From assembly GCF_045207785.1 (NCBI RefSeq), contig NZ_CP108776.1:2418001-2482000 (forward strand): a stretch of 64,000 nucleotides of DNA, written 5' to 3'. Of the stretch, positions 34,894 through 44,237 are shown one piece after another. The translations under genes and the position numbers were made by a program. The first letter of the stretch is position 1, and each line of letters begins with the position of its first letter. Source of the stretch: Embleya sp045207785 (GTDB taxonomy: Bacteria; Actinomycetota; Actinomycetes; Streptomycetales; Streptomycetaceae). The notes beneath the pieces were generated by a model. It was not told where the DNA came from and did no database searches. It saw only the letters and a list, made by a program, of their open reading frames with translations.

Positions 34894-36558
34894 CTACTCG
34901 ACGCCGATCAGCAGCGGGTACACCTCCTGGCCGCCCTCGAAGATCATCACGTCGACCCCGAGCCGGGTGGCCCGCAGGTGTCGCTCGATCGAGGCGGCGA
35001 GGCCCACCGGGCACGCGCTGCCGGTGACGAGGGTGACCAGCTCGCCGCCGCCGGCGAGCATCCGGTCGACCACCACGGTCCCGGTCTCGCGCTGGTCGTG
35101 GCCGATCACCGCGATGTCGCCCTCGATCACGCCGAGGACGTCGCCCGCCTGGCAGACGCCGGCCATCGTCCACGCCTCGCGCACGGCGATCGTGAGCGCG
35201 CCGTAGCGGGTCGCGCCGGCGGCCGAGGTCATCCCGACCACGTCCTGGTCGAAGCGCCGGCCCGGTTCGTGCACGGCGAGCGCCGCGAGGCCCTGTACGG
35301 CGGCCTTGGTCGGGATCACCTGGACCCGGATGCCCTCGGCCTGGGCCTGCTGGGCCGCGACGCCGGCGACCGCGTGGCAGTCGGCGTCGTTGGGCAGCAG
35401 CACGACCTCGCGGGCGTCGGTGTGCCGGATCGCGTCGACGAGCACGCTCGTGGACGGCCGCCGGCCCGGCCCGGCCTGCACGATGTGCGCGCCGTTCTCG
35501 GCGAACAGCGTGGCGAGCCCGTCCCCGTGCGCGACCGCGACGATGCCGCGCGTGGGGGCGGGCTCGGGGGCGGCGGTGCCCGCGAGCACGCGCTCCAGGT
35601 GGGTGATCCGGATCCGATGCGGGCGGCCCGCCGCGATGCCGGCCTCGACGGCCGCACCCGCGTCGTCCACGTGCACGTGGACGTTCCACAGCCCCTCGCC
35701 GCCCACCACCACGAGCGAGTCGCCGAGCCCGCCGAGCCGCTCGCGCAGCGCGGGCAGCGCGTCGTCGGGCGCGTCGAGCAGGTAGATCACCTCGAACCCG
35801 GGCCCGGCGGACACCTCCTCGTGCCCGGCCCCGACCGGCCCGGCGAACGGGACGGGCACCGGCATCGGCGCCTGGTGCGGGTGGATCCGATACGCCGAGC
35901 GCTCGCCGGTGACCACCGCGAGCAGCGCGTCGAGCAGCACGGTCAGGCCGCGCCCGCCCGCGTCCACGACACCCGCCCGGCGCAGCACGTCCAGTTGTTC
36001 GGGGGTACGGGCGAGGGCGACCCGCGCGGCCATCGCGGCGGCGCGGACGACCGGCCGGATCTCCTCGCCGGCTCCGGCCGCGGCCTCGGCGGCGGCGCGG
36101 GCCACGGTGAGCATGGTCCCCTCGACCGGCCGCGCGACGGCGGCGTACGCGGCGTCGGACGCGGTCCGCAGCGCGTGCGCGAGGGCGAGCCCGGCCGGGA
36201 CCGGCCGCCCTGCCTCGCTCGCGGCGGCCTCCTCGGCCGCCAACCGCTCGGCCATGCCACGCAGCAATTGGCTCAGAATGACCCCTGAATTACCCCGCGC
36301 GCCCATCAGCGCGCCGTGCGCGAGGGCTCGGAAGGCGGTCGACAGATCGGGCTCCGGCAGGTCGCGGCCGAACAGCGCGTCGACCGCGTCGGTACCCGAT
36401 TCCAGGGTCAGGAACAGGTTCGTGCCGGTGTCGCCATCAGGCACGGGATACACATTGAGGGCGTCGATTTCCTCGCGCGCCCGCCCCATCTGGTCCAGGG
36501 CGACGCGAGCCCAGCGGCGTACCGCCGAACCGTCCAGCTCTCCCAGCAGGCCCTGCAC
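34894..36558 (-). CDS. FakA-like DAK2/DegV fusion protein (fatty acid kinase family)
   Basis: About 554 aa. The N-terminal DhaL/DAK2 domain (residues about 10-210) has the ATP/Mg motif YPVPDGDTGTN, ARGNSGVILSQLLRG and a second segment GVVDAGGRGL. A central region and C-terminal DegV/EDD-like domain (about 330-554) follow, with HGDGLATLF, LLPND and HLRATRLGVDVMIFEGGQEVYPLLIGVE. This layout matches FakA-type proteins, which phosphorylate fatty acids bound to a FakB partner; streptomycete members have not been shown to do so. GTG 36558 is chosen because GGAGG lies 5 nt upstream; GTG 36564 overlaps that ribosome binding site. It is upstream of recG and divergent from rpmB. Confidence 0.88.
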   Translation of the reverse strand: MQGLLGELDGSAVRRWARVALDQMGRAREEIDALNVYPVPDGDTGTNLFLTLESGTDAVDALFGRDLPEPDLSTAFRALAHGALMGARGNSGVILSQLLRGMAERLAAEEAAASEAGRPVPAGLALAHALRTASDAAYAAVARPVEGTMLTVARAAAEAAAGAGEEIRPVVRAAAMAARVALARTPEQLDVLRRAGVVDAGGRGLTVLLDALLAVVTGERSAYRIHPHQAPMPVPVPFAGPVGAGHEEVSAGPGFEVIYLLDAPDDALPALRERLGGLGDSLVVVGGEGLWNVHVHVDDAGAAVEAGIAAGRPHRIRITHLERVLAGTAAPEPAPTRGIVAVAHGDGLATLFAENGAHIVQAGPGRRPSTSVLVDAIRHTDAREVVLLPNDADCHAVAGVAAQQAQAEGIRVQVIPTKAAVQGLAALAVHEPGRRFDQDVVGMTSAAGATRYGALTIAVREAWTMAGVCQAGDVLGVIEGDIAVIGHDQRETGTVVVDRMLAGGGELVTLVTGSACPVGLAASIERHLRATRLGVDVMIFEGGQEVYPLLIGVE

Positions 36559-36805
36559 GCCCACCTCCTGTACGAATCCGTTGTGCGCGTCCCGTCCGCC
36601 GGCAGGTTATCGAGACGGGGACCGGTAAAGCGGCCCACCCGGATGGGTTAGGCTTGGCGGGAAGCATGACGAGATCAGCTGATTGCGTATGCCCGGATCA
36701 TCCCGGGTTCGCGCATCGCCCGGTTCGTCGGTTACTCTTCTGCGGTTGTCGGCATTCGCCGACACGCGTTCGTACGCAATTCCCATTCGTCTTTGGAGTG
36801 TTCCC

Positions 36806-36991
36806 GTGGCTGCCAACTGCGACGTCTGCGGCAAGGGGCCGGGCTTCGGCAACAGCATTTCGCACTCTCACCGCCGGACGCCCCGTCGCTGGAACCCCAA
36901 CATCCAGACGGTGCGCGCGATGGTTGGTGCCACGCCGAAGCGCCTCAATGTCTGCACCTCTTGCATCAAGGCGGGCAAGGTTTCCCGCTAG
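36806..36991 (+). CDS. rpmB: 50S ribosomal protein L28
   Basis: A 61-aa ribosomal protein: VAANCDVCGKGPGFGNSISHSHRRTPRRWNPNIQ..., with C-terminal CTSCIKAGKV, so it is the zinc-binding (Cys4) form. GTG 36806 has TTGGAG upstream; the longer open frame before it is the leader. It has its own promoter region, divergent from the FakA-like gene, and a strong terminator downstream. The neighbourhood (recG, FakA-like, rpmB, thiD/thiL) is the standard streptomycete order. Confidence 0.97.
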   Translation: MAANCDVCGKGPGFGNSISHSHRRTPRRWNPNIQTVRAMVGATPKRLNVCTSCIKAGKVSR

Positions 36992-37010
36992 TTGCTCGAA
37001 AGCTGTTCGC

Positions 37011-37050
37011 CCGAAGGGCCGGTCCACCTCACGGTGGGTCGGCCCTTCGG
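37011..37050 (+). terminator. Terminator hairpin of rpmB
   Basis: Arms 37011-37028 and 37033-37050 pair over 18 positions with two G-T wobbles and a 4-nt loop (TCAC), 20 nt after the rpmB stop. It probably also serves the convergent thiD transcript. Confidence 0.8.
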
Positions 37051-37185
37051 CATTTCCGAGCCGGCGTTTCCGGGCCGGGACTTGCAGGCCCCGAGCCCAC
37101 CGGTCCCGAACCGCCCGACCCCCGTGGGCCGGCCTGCCCTCCGCGGACCGGCCCGGGACCGCGATCGGCTCCCGGGCCGCCGGGG

Positions 37186-37986
37186 TCAGAACGTGTCCCG
37201 CCACCGCCACGCGTGGTCGACCGGCCCGATGCCCTCGCCGAGCGCGAAGCCGGCCTTGATCGCTCCGGTCACGTACTCCTTGGCGGCGGCGACCGCCGTC
37301 GGCACGTCCTCGCCGGTCGCCAGGACCGAGGCGATCGCGCTCGCGAGCGTGCAACCCGTGCCGTGGGTGTGCCGGTTGTCGTAGCGCGGGCTGGTGAACC
37401 AGTACTCGTCGGTGCCGTCGTACAGCAGGTCGGCGGCCTCGCCCTCCAGGTGACCGCCCTTGACCAGGGCCCAACGCGGGCCGAACGCCAGCACCGCCTC
37501 GGCCGCGCCGCGCATGTCGGCCCGCTCGCGCACCTTGTGGCCGGTCAGCAGCTCGACCTCGTGCAGGTTGGGCGTGACGATCGTGGACACCGGCAGCAGC
37601 CGCCCGCGCAGGGTATCCAGGGCCTCGCCGGCGAGCAGCGTGTCGCCGTGCTTGGAGGCCGCCACCGGGTCGACCACGACCGGCACGGACACCTCGGACA
37701 GCAGGTCGGCGACGGTCTCGACGAGGGCAGGGGAGGCCAGCATGCCGGTCTTGATCGCCTGGACGCCGATGTCGTCCACGACGCTGCGGAACTGCGCGCG
37801 CACGGCTTCCGCCGGCAGCTCCCAATAGCCCTGGACGCCCAGCGAGTTCTGCGCGGTCACCGCGGCGATCACGCTCATGCCGTGTACGCCGAGGGCGAGC
37901 ATGGTCTTGAGGTCGGCCTGGATCCCGGCCCCGCCACCGGAGTCGGACCCGGCGACGGTCAGCACGCGCGGAGGAGTCTGCACCAT
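37186..37986 (-). CDS. thiD: Hydroxymethylpyrimidine/phosphomethylpyrimidine kinase
   Basis: A 266-aa ribokinase-fold enzyme making HMP pyrophosphate for thiamine synthesis. The N-terminus PPRVLTVAGSDSGGGAGIQADLKTM binds HMP; VVDPVAASKHGD, TPNLHEVELLTG and the anion hole THGTGCTLASAIAS are intact. ATG 37986 gives the normal length; the frame extends upstream without support. It follows thiL by 47 bp on the same strand, so the two thiamine genes are probably co-transcribed. Confidence 0.95.
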   Translation of the reverse strand: MVQTPPRVLTVAGSDSGGGAGIQADLKTMLALGVHGMSVIAAVTAQNSLGVQGYWELPAEAVRAQFRSVVDDIGVQAIKTGMLASPALVETVADLLSEVSVPVVVDPVAASKHGDTLLAGEALDTLRGRLLPVSTIVTPNLHEVELLTGHKVRERADMRGAAEAVLAFGPRWALVKGGHLEGEAADLLYDGTDEYWFTSPRYDNRHTHGTGCTLASAIASVLATGEDVPTAVAAAKEYVTGAIKAGFALGEGIGPVDHAWRWRDTF

Positions 37987-38033
37987 GGCGCGCAGCCTAT
38001 CTTTCGAGGTGGTCCGGGTCCGGGGTCGGGCGC

Positions 38034-38984
38034 TCAGGCCCGCCCGAAGTGGTCCCAGCCGCCTTGCAGGCCGGGGTCGCGGCCGTCGACCGTGACGCCC
38101 TTGCCCGCGTGGACGCGGCCGATCACCCGCCAGCGCGCGGGCAGCGCGGTGCCCGCGGGGAAGGTCGCGACCAAGGCGTGGTCCTCGCCGCCGGTCAGCA
38201 CCCAGTTGAGCGGGTCGGCGCCGAGCGCGCGGGCCACGTCGCGCATCTGGGCCGGGACGTCGAGGCGGCCGGACAGGATGTCGATCCGGACGCCGGAGGC
38301 CCGGGAGACGTGGCCCATGTCGGCGAGCAGGCCGTCGCTGATGTCGATCATCGAGGTCGCGCCGAGCACCGCCGCGGCCGGACCGGCGTCGTAGGGCGGC
38401 TCGGGTCGGCGGTGCGCCTCGACGAACGCGCGCGGCGCGCGGTGCCCGCGGCCCAGGATCGCGAGCCCGGCGGCCGACCAGCCGAGCCAGCCGGCGACCG
38501 CGAGCAGATCGCCGGGCCGCGCGCCCGAGCGGACCACCGGGGAGCGTCCCTGGAGGTCGCCGAGCGCGGTCACCGCAACGCTGACGGTGTCGCTGCCGAC
38601 CACGTCGCCGCCCGCGACGCCGGCGCCGACCACCGCGCACTCGTCACGCAGGCCGTCGTACAGCTCCAGCGCCCATCCCGTGGGCAGGTCCTGCGGGCCC
38701 GCGAGGCCGATCAGCAGCGCGGTCGGCGCGGCGCCCATCGCGGCGACGTCAGCGAGATTCTGCGCGGCGGCCTTGCGGCCCACGTCGTACGCGGTGGACC
38801 AGTCCCGCCGAAAGTGCCGACCCTCCACGAGCACGTCCATGGTGGCCACCACGCGTCCGTCGGGGGCGGCGACCACCGCGGCGTCGTCGCCGGGCCCCAG
38901 GAACACGTGCGGTCCCGTCGGCACGCGCGCGACCAGCGCCCCGATCAGGCCGAACTCGCCGAGATCGCCCAGCGTCCCGCTCAT
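38034..38984 (-). CDS. thiL: Thiamine-monophosphate kinase
   Basis: A 316-aa enzyme converting thiamine phosphate to thiamine pyrophosphate. PurM-like fold motifs: LGPGDDAAVVAAPDG, TMDVLVEGRHFRRDW, AAAQNLADVAAMGA, GGDVVGSD and IDISDGLLADMGH. ATG 38984 has GGAGAG upstream. No TPP riboswitch-like element (CTGAGA) was seen in the leader, so control is not obvious. First gene of the thiL-thiD pair. Confidence 0.95.
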   Translation of the reverse strand: MSGTLGDLGEFGLIGALVARVPTGPHVFLGPGDDAAVVAAPDGRVVATMDVLVEGRHFRRDWSTAYDVGRKAAAQNLADVAAMGAAPTALLIGLAGPQDLPTGWALELYDGLRDECAVVGAGVAGGDVVGSDTVSVAVTALGDLQGRSPVVRSGARPGDLLAVAGWLGWSAAGLAILGRGHRAPRAFVEAHRRPEPPYDAGPAAAVLGATSMIDISDGLLADMGHVSRASGVRIDILSGRLDVPAQMRDVARALGADPLNWVLTGGEDHALVATFPAGTALPARWRVIGRVHAGKGVTVDGRDPGLQGGWDHFGRA

Positions 38985-39149
38985 CGCCGCTCTCCTGCCA
39001 TGCCCATCAGCCTTGATCCGCCTCGTTCACCGTGGTCGCCTGTGATCCGTCGGCTTCCGATGTGGTCGCCGAGCCCCGCCGGGCCGACAATGGTCGCAGC
39101 AGCGGGGATCACGTCAAGATCCCATCATCCTGCGCGCCGGGAGGCCGTG

Positions 39150-39386
39150 GTGGTACAGGCATACATCCTGATCCAGACCGAGGTCGGCCGTTCGGCCTCG
39201 GTGGCCCGACGCATCGCCGAGCTGCCGGGGGTGACCCGAGCCGACGACGTCACGGGCCCCTACGACGTGATCGTGCGGGCCGAGGCCGTCGATGTCGATC
39301 AGCTGGGCCGCATGGTCGTCGCCGAGGTGCAGCGCATCGACGGCATCACGCGCACGCTGACGTGTCCGGTCGTCAACCTGGGCTGA
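39150..39386 (+). CDS. Stand-alone Lrp/AsnC ligand-binding domain protein
   Basis: A 78-aa RAM/AsnC effector domain without the DNA-binding part: VVQAYILIQTEVGRSASVARRIAELPGVTRADDVTGPYDVIVRAEA...TRTLTCPVVNLG. Such free domains form ring-like oligomers and may sense amino acids. GTG 39150 lies 5 nt after GGGAGG; GTG 39147 is too close. It is divergent from thiL, as in other streptomycetes. Confidence 0.9.
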   Translation: MVQAYILIQTEVGRSASVARRIAELPGVTRADDVTGPYDVIVRAEAVDVDQLGRMVVAEVQRIDGITRTLTCPVVNLG

Positions 39387-39508
39387 ACCCGCGCCAGGTC
39401 CTCGCCGCCCGGATCGCTCCGACCGGCGGGGATCGCTCGCGTCCGAGCGGTCGGCGGGAATGTCGGGGCCGCGTTTCGACTCGTCCGGGCTGCGCCTAGG
39501 ATCGGGCC

Positions 39509-40015
39509 GTGCCTCTGACTCGACTTCTCGCCCTCGGACTCCCGGTGGCCGTCCTGCTGGCCGCGGGGTGCTCCGGCGACTCCGGCGAGCTGAACGTCGC
39601 GATGCCCACGCCTCCGCCCGGGGCGGCCGGCGAGGCGTGCCGGGCGCTGCACGACGCGCTGCCCGCGAAGGTGATGGACGGCGGGCGTCGCGAGCTGACG
39701 CACGACTCGGTGCTGGCCGCCGCGTGGGGGGATCCGGCGATCGTGCTGCGCTGCGGCGTGGAGCTGCCGGCGTCGATGCGGGTCACCGACCCGAGCAAGG
39801 TGGGTTCCGAGCCCAACGACTCGGTCGTGGTCAACGGCGTGCTGTGGGCGTTCTCGAAGTTCGACGGCGGAGTGCGCTTCACCACGGTCTACCGCGAGGC
39901 CAACGTCGAGCTGACGGTGCCGAAGAAGTTCGCAGAGCCCGCCGCGCCGCTCGTCGACGTCGCCGACGCGGTCACCCGTACCGTGCCGGTCACCCTGGAC
40001 GTGTCGAACGCGTGA
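39509..40015 (+). CDS. DUF3515 family lipoprotein
   Basis: A 168-aa exported lipoprotein: short signal MPLTRLLALGLPVAVLLAAGC with lipobox AAGC (Cys 21), then a single domain with ACRALHDALPAKV, WGDPAIVLRCGV and a conserved SKFDGGVRFTTVYREANVELTVP segment, matching DUF3515, an actinobacterial family of unknown function often next to ddl. The two inner Cys (ACRAL, LRCGV) may form a disulfide. The start is GTG 39509. It is convergent with ddl. Confidence 0.88.
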   Translation: MPLTRLLALGLPVAVLLAAGCSGDSGELNVAMPTPPPGAAGEACRALHDALPAKVMDGGRRELTHDSVLAAAWGDPAIVLRCGVELPASMRVTDPSKVGSEPNDSVVVNGVLWAFSKFDGGVRFTTVYREANVELTVPKKFAEPAAPLVDVADAVTRTVPVTLDVSNA

Positions 40016-40046
40016 GGGGCGGCCGACGCGTCGGCCGCCCCTCACG
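40011..40046. terminator. 36-nt perfect palindrome, bidirectional terminator
   Basis: Positions 40011-40046 are exactly self-complementary (18-nt arms, centre GACGCGTC). The palindrome starts on the last codons of the DUF3515 gene and ends 30 nt from the ddl stop, so it probably ends both convergent transcripts. Confidence 0.8.
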
Positions 40047-40076
40047 AACGCGACAGTGCCGCTGCCGGTGCCGGTG

Positions 40077-41237
40077 CTAGCGAAGCAGCGTGTTGGGCCG
40101 GCGCAGCGCCGCCTGGATCAGCCGGTCGATCAGCTCCGCGTACTCGACGCCCGTCGCCTGCCACATGGTCGGGTACATCGACACCGGTGTGAACCCGGGC
40201 ATCGTGTTGACCTCGTTGATCACGAAGGTCCCGTTGTCCAGCAGGAAGAAGTCCACCCGGGCCAGGCCCTCGCAGGACAGCGCCTCGAAGGCGGCGACCG
40301 CCAGGCGCCGGACCTCGGCGGTCTGTTCCTTCGTCAGGTTCGCGGGCACGTCCAGCTCGGTGCCGTTGTCCGGAAGGTACTTGGCGGCGAAGTCGTAGAA
40401 CTCGTGCTCGCCGCCGACGCGGATCTCGGCGGGCACGCTCGCGCGCGGGCCGTCCTCGAACTCCAGTACGCCGCACTCGATCTCACGGCCCGTCAGCATC
40501 GCCTCGACGATCACCTTGGGGTCGTGCCGGCGGGCTTCCTCGATCGCCGCGTCGAGGTCCTCGACGCGGTGCACCTTGGTGATGCCCATGCTGGATCCGG
40601 CCCGGGCCGGCTTGACGAACACCGGGAAGCCGAGCGAGGAGACCGCCTCGCGCACGGCGGCCGGGTCGCGCTCCCACTCGCGGGGGCGGACCGTGGCGTA
40701 CGGGCCGGACGGCAGGCCGAAGCCGGTGAACAGCGCCTTCATGTACTCCTTGTCCATGCTCGCCGCGCTGGCGAGCACACCCGACCCGACGTAGGGGACC
40801 TGGGCCATTTCCAGGAAGCCCTGGAACGTGCCGTCCTCGCCGTAGGGGCCGTGCAGGAGCGGGAAGACCACGTCGACCTCGCCGAGCAGCTTGGGCAGCG
40901 CGCCGGGTTCGAGGACGGTGATCTCGCGGGAGGTGGGATCGGCCGCGAGCACGACGGGCGCGGACGATTCCGCGACGTCGGCCACCGCGGGCAGCTTGTC
41001 GCCCTGGATCGCGAGCCGCTCCGGGTCGTCACCGACGAGCAACCATCGGCCGTCGGTGCCGATGCCGATCGGCAGTACGTCGTACTTGGAGCGGTCGATC
41101 GCGGCCAGCACGCTGCCCGCGGTGACGCAGGAGATCGCGTGCTCGGAGCTGCGGCCGCCGAAGACGACCGCGACCCGGGGGCGCGAGGTGGCGTGGCCGC
41201 TCGAGGCGGAGTGGGGGGTGCCGAAAACGTCGTTCAT
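40077..41237 (-). CDS. ddl: D-alanine--D-alanine ligase
   Basis: A 386-aa ATP-grasp enzyme forming D-Ala-D-Ala for peptidoglycan. Signatures: VAVVFGGRSSEHAISCVTAGSVL, FPLLHGPYGEDGTFQG, GSSMGITKV, and the metal/ATP site ARVDFFLLDNGTFVINEVNTMPGFTPVSMYP. ATG 41237 starts MNDVFGTPHSASSGHATSRP, a short variable N-terminus before the conserved core. It follows gpsA on the same strand; the gap of about 165 bp has no gene. The Phe/Tyr-type specificity position for D-Lac versus D-Ala was not resolved. Confidence 0.96.
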   Translation of the reverse strand: MNDVFGTPHSASSGHATSRPRVAVVFGGRSSEHAISCVTAGSVLAAIDRSKYDVLPIGIGTDGRWLLVGDDPERLAIQGDKLPAVADVAESSAPVVLAADPTSREITVLEPGALPKLLGEVDVVFPLLHGPYGEDGTFQGFLEMAQVPYVGSGVLASAASMDKEYMKALFTGFGLPSGPYATVRPREWERDPAAVREAVSSLGFPVFVKPARAGSSMGITKVHRVEDLDAAIEEARRHDPKVIVEAMLTGREIECGVLEFEDGPRASVPAEIRVGGEHEFYDFAAKYLPDNGTELDVPANLTKEQTAEVRRLAVAAFEALSCEGLARVDFFLLDNGTFVINEVNTMPGFTPVSMYPTMWQATGVEYAELIDRLIQAALRRPNTLLR

Positions 41238-41401
41238 GGTCGGACGACCATATCCCCCTTGCCCTTCGAACGCTCGGACCCGGGCCGCCGGTTCGTCCGC
41301 AGGCCGGACGGGCTGTTCATGGCCCGTGCGGCGGCTGCGGACGAGCGGGCCGCAGGCCGGCCGACATCGGCCCGGCCGGCGCCCCGGGCCACCGCACCGA
41401 G

Positions 41402-42406
41402 CTACGCCTCGTAGCGCTCCGGCTTCGCGGAGCGGGACAGCAGGGCCATCCCCACCGACGGCGGCTTGCCGTCGTGCACGATCGACACGACCACGTCGGT
41501 GATCGGCATCTCGACGCCGTAGCGCCGCGCGAGCGTCTGGACGGACCGGCAGGACTTGACGCCCTCGGCGACCTGTCGGCTGTCGCGGACGGCCTCCTCG
41601 ACGGTCATGCCGCGGCCGAGCTTCTCGCCGAACGTACGGTTGCGCGACAGCGGCGAACTGCACGTGGCCACCAGGTCGCCGAGCCCGGCCAACCCCGCGA
41701 ACGTGTGCGCGTCGGCGCCCATCACCGCGCCCAGGCGGGCCGTCTCGGCGAGGCCGCGGGTGATCAGCGTCGCCTTCGTGTTGTCGCCCATGCCCATGCC
41801 GTCGGCCATTCCGACGGCGAGTCCGATCACGTTCTTGACCGCGCCGCCGAGTTCGCAGCCGACCACGTCGGTGTTCGTGTACGGGCGGAAGTACGAGGTG
41901 TGGCACGCGGCCTGGAGCCGGCTCGCGACCTCCTCGTCCGTGCAGGCCACGACGCTCGCGGCGGGCTGGCGGCGGGCGATCTCGAGCGCCAGGTTCGGGC
42001 CGCTGACCACCGCGATCCGGCCGTCGGGCACCCCCGCCGCCTCACGGATGACCTCGCTCATCCGGCTCGCGGTGCCCAGTTCGACGCCCTTCATCAGGCT
42101 GACCAGGATGGCGTCGTCGGACAGCAGCGGAGCCCACTCGGCGAGATTGCCGCGAAGTGTCTGCGAAGGCACCGCGAGCACCACGAACTCCGCGCCCTCC
42201 AGCGCCTTCGCGGGATCGGTGGTGGCCTCGATGCCGGGTGGCAGCGCGATGCCCGGCAGGTACTCGTCGTTCTCGTGCCGGGTGTTGATCGCGTCGGCCC
42301 GCTCGGGTCGGCGGCCCCACATCACCACGTCGCAGCCCGCGTCGGCGAGCACGATCGAGAACGCGGTCCCCCAGGAACCCATGCCGAATACCGCGCAGCG
42401 CGTCAT
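41402..42406 (-). CDS. gpsA: Glycerol-3-phosphate dehydrogenase [NAD(P)+]
   Basis: A 334-aa enzyme reducing dihydroxyacetone phosphate to sn-glycerol 3-phosphate for phospholipids. N-terminal Rossmann motif FGMGSWGTAFSIVLADAG, SLMKGVE, VSGPNLALEIARRQPAASVVA, catalytic Lys in GGAVKNVIGLAVGMADG, and NTKATLITRGLAE are all present. The ATG overlaps the plsC stop by four bases (ATGA), coupling it to the acyltransferase that acts later in the same pathway. Confidence 0.96.
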   Translation of the reverse strand: MTRCAVFGMGSWGTAFSIVLADAGCDVVMWGRRPERADAINTRHENDEYLPGIALPPGIEATTDPAKALEGAEFVVLAVPSQTLRGNLAEWAPLLSDDAILVSLMKGVELGTASRMSEVIREAAGVPDGRIAVVSGPNLALEIARRQPAASVVACTDEEVASRLQAACHTSYFRPYTNTDVVGCELGGAVKNVIGLAVGMADGMGMGDNTKATLITRGLAETARLGAVMGADAHTFAGLAGLGDLVATCSSPLSRNRTFGEKLGRGMTVEEAVRDSRQVAEGVKSCRSVQTLARRYGVEMPITDVVVSIVHDGKPPSVGMALLSRSAKPERYEA

Positions 42407-43257
42407 GCGCGACCGTCCTTGGTGTGCTCTGTCCCGGTGCGGTCGGTGCGGTCGGCGTCGTCGGTCGCGGGGCGCACCGGCTCGGGCTGCTCCGACGCCG
42501 TCGGGTCGAGGGCGTCGAACTCCGAGGTCGCGGCCTCGATCCCGCCCTTGCGGCCCGGCGGGCGGCGCACCCCGGCGCTCGGCGGGGCGGGCTCGTCGCG
42601 CAGCTTGGAGAGGAGTTCGGTCACCGACTCCATGATCCGGTCGGTCGCGCCGCGCAGGACGTCGGCGGTAAGTTCGCGACCGCGGAACTCGTCGAGGTCG
42701 ACCGGCGGGCCGGCCAGCACGCGCATCGTCTTGCGCGGGAACAGCCGCGGACGCTTGGTGTACGGCGGCAGTATCTCGTGCGCGCCCCACTGCGCGACCG
42801 GGATCACCGGAGCACCGGTGCTGAGCGCGATCCGGGCCGCGCCGGTCTTGCCGAGCATCGGCCACAGCGCCTTGTCGCGGGTGATCGTGCCCTCGGGATA
42901 GACCGCGACGCACTCGCCCTTCTCGATCGCCTCGACGGCCGCGCGGAACGCGAGCGCGGCGTCGGCGGAGTCCCGGTAGACCGGGATCTGCCCCGCGCCG
43001 GCGAGCACGCGTCCGACGACCGGGATCTTGAACAGCCCGGACTTGGCCAGGAAGCGCGGTACCCGGCCGGTGTCGTATTGGAAGTGCGCGTAGGTCAGCG
43101 GGTCGACGTAGGAGATGTGGTTCACCGCCGTGACGAACCCGCCCGACGTCGGGATGTTCTCAGTGCCCCGCCAGTCGCGTTTCGTGAACAGCAACAGCAG
43201 GGGCTTGATCACCACGACCGCCAGGCGGTACCAGAAACCGATCCTTCGGCGGGCCAC
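42403..43257 (-). CDS. plsC: 1-acyl-sn-glycerol-3-phosphate acyltransferase (PlsC-like)
   Basis: A 284-aa membrane-associated acyltransferase. The catalytic NHISYVD (HX4D) near residue 53, glycerol-phosphate binding YPEGT near 120, and GAARIALSTGAPVIPVAQWG are present, with an N-terminal hydrophobic segment (YRLAVVVIKPLLLLF). GTG 43257 has GGGAGG 7 nt upstream. The C-terminal 60 residues are charged and variable. It is coupled to gpsA, making a small phospholipid operon. Divergent from cofC. Confidence 0.92.
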   Translation of the reverse strand: MARRRIGFWYRLAVVVIKPLLLLFTKRDWRGTENIPTSGGFVTAVNHISYVDPLTYAHFQYDTGRVPRFLAKSGLFKIPVVGRVLAGAGQIPVYRDSADAALAFRAAVEAIEKGECVAVYPEGTITRDKALWPMLGKTGAARIALSTGAPVIPVAQWGAHEILPPYTKRPRLFPRKTMRVLAGPPVDLDEFRGRELTADVLRGATDRIMESVTELLSKLRDEPAPPSAGVRRPPGRKGGIEAATSEFDALDPTASEQPEPVRPATDDADRTDRTGTEHTKDGRA

Positions 43258-43482
43258 CGGCGTTCCTCCCGTTCTCATGTGCATGGGGTGTGTTGCGTGT
43301 TCGGGCACGGCTCGGCCGCCGTGTTGCTCCTCACACAATCGACGTTCCCCGCGGGAAGCGCGCAACATCGATTCTGTACAGGCGGACCCCACAGTTTCCC
43401 TTGGGCCTTCCGCATTGTCGAGAAACGTCCTCGTCGACCGATGAGGATATGGGCTCACGGTACGGATGCGAGGATCTTGCCG

Positions 43483-44202
43483 ATGTCCCCCGCCACGGAT
43501 TCCCCGACCCCGCGCCGGGCCGCGCGCGAGCGCCGATCGAACGCGTCCGGCTCGTTCGCGTGGCGGCTCGTGGTGCCGGTGAAGCGGTTGTCGATCGCCA
43601 AGAGCCGCCTCGCGGGTGCCATCGGCCCGGGCCATCGTCCGGACCTCGCCCTCGCGTTCGCGATCGACACCGTCCGGGCGGCGCTGGCGTGCGATCGCGT
43701 GCGCGGGGTGCTCGTGGTCACCGACGACGCCCGGGTCGCGACGGCGGTGCGCGCGGCCGGCGCGGAGGTGCTGGCCGACGTCGGCGGCGGCCTGAACGCC
43801 GCGCTCGCGCATGGCGCCGAGGTTGCCGGCGCGCGCCGGCCGCGGACCGGGGTGGCCGCGTTGTCGGCCGACCTGCCGGCGCTGCGTCCCGCCGAGTTGG
43901 ACCGCGTGCTGGCCGCGGCCTCCCACGCGCGACGGGCATTCCTGGCGGACGCGGCGGGGGTGGGCACGACGTTGCTCGCGGCCGCGCCGGGAGTGCCGTT
44001 GGCGCCCGGGTTCGGTGGTCCCTCGCGGGCTCGGCACCTGGCCTCGGGGGCGGTCGAACTCGCGCCCTACGACGTGGATTCGGTCCGCCGGGACGTGGAC
44101 ACCGGCGAGGACCTGCGCGCCGCGATCGCACTGGGTGTGGGCACGTGCACGGCGGCGGTGCTCCCGTTGGTGCCGTTTCTACCGCGCGCGGCGGCCTCCT
44201 GA
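43483..44202 (+). CDS. cofC: 2-phospho-L-lactate/phosphoenolpyruvate guanylyltransferase CofC (F420 synthesis)
   Basis: A 239-aa nucleotidyltransferase of the CofC family, which activates phosphoenolpyruvate or phospholactate with GTP for F420 assembly. Visible motifs are VVPVKRLSIAKSRLAGA, VVTDDARVA, LNAALAHG, ALSADLPALRP and PGFGGPSRARHLASGA, in the usual order. ATG 43483 lies 9 nt after GAGGA; the upstream ATG 43441 is less well placed. The first 30 residues are a variable Arg/Ser-rich lead. The luciferase-like gene in this window may be a client of F420. Confidence 0.9.
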   Translation: MSPATDSPTPRRAARERRSNASGSFAWRLVVPVKRLSIAKSRLAGAIGPGHRPDLALAFAIDTVRAALACDRVRGVLVVTDDARVATAVRAAGAEVLADVGGGLNAALAHGAEVAGARRPRTGVAALSADLPALRPAELDRVLAAASHARRAFLADAAGVGTTLLAAAPGVPLAPGFGGPSRARHLASGAVELAPYDVDSVRRDVDTGEDLRAAIALGVGTCTAAVLPLVPFLPRAAAS

Positions 44203-44237
44203 CGCCTCGTCGGACGCGGGCCGGTCACAATGGGCAC

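Noticed and set aside
38985..39149. TPP riboswitch upstream of thiL
   Set aside because: The leader is short and no CTGAGA-type core or conserved thi-box arrangement was seen on the minus strand.
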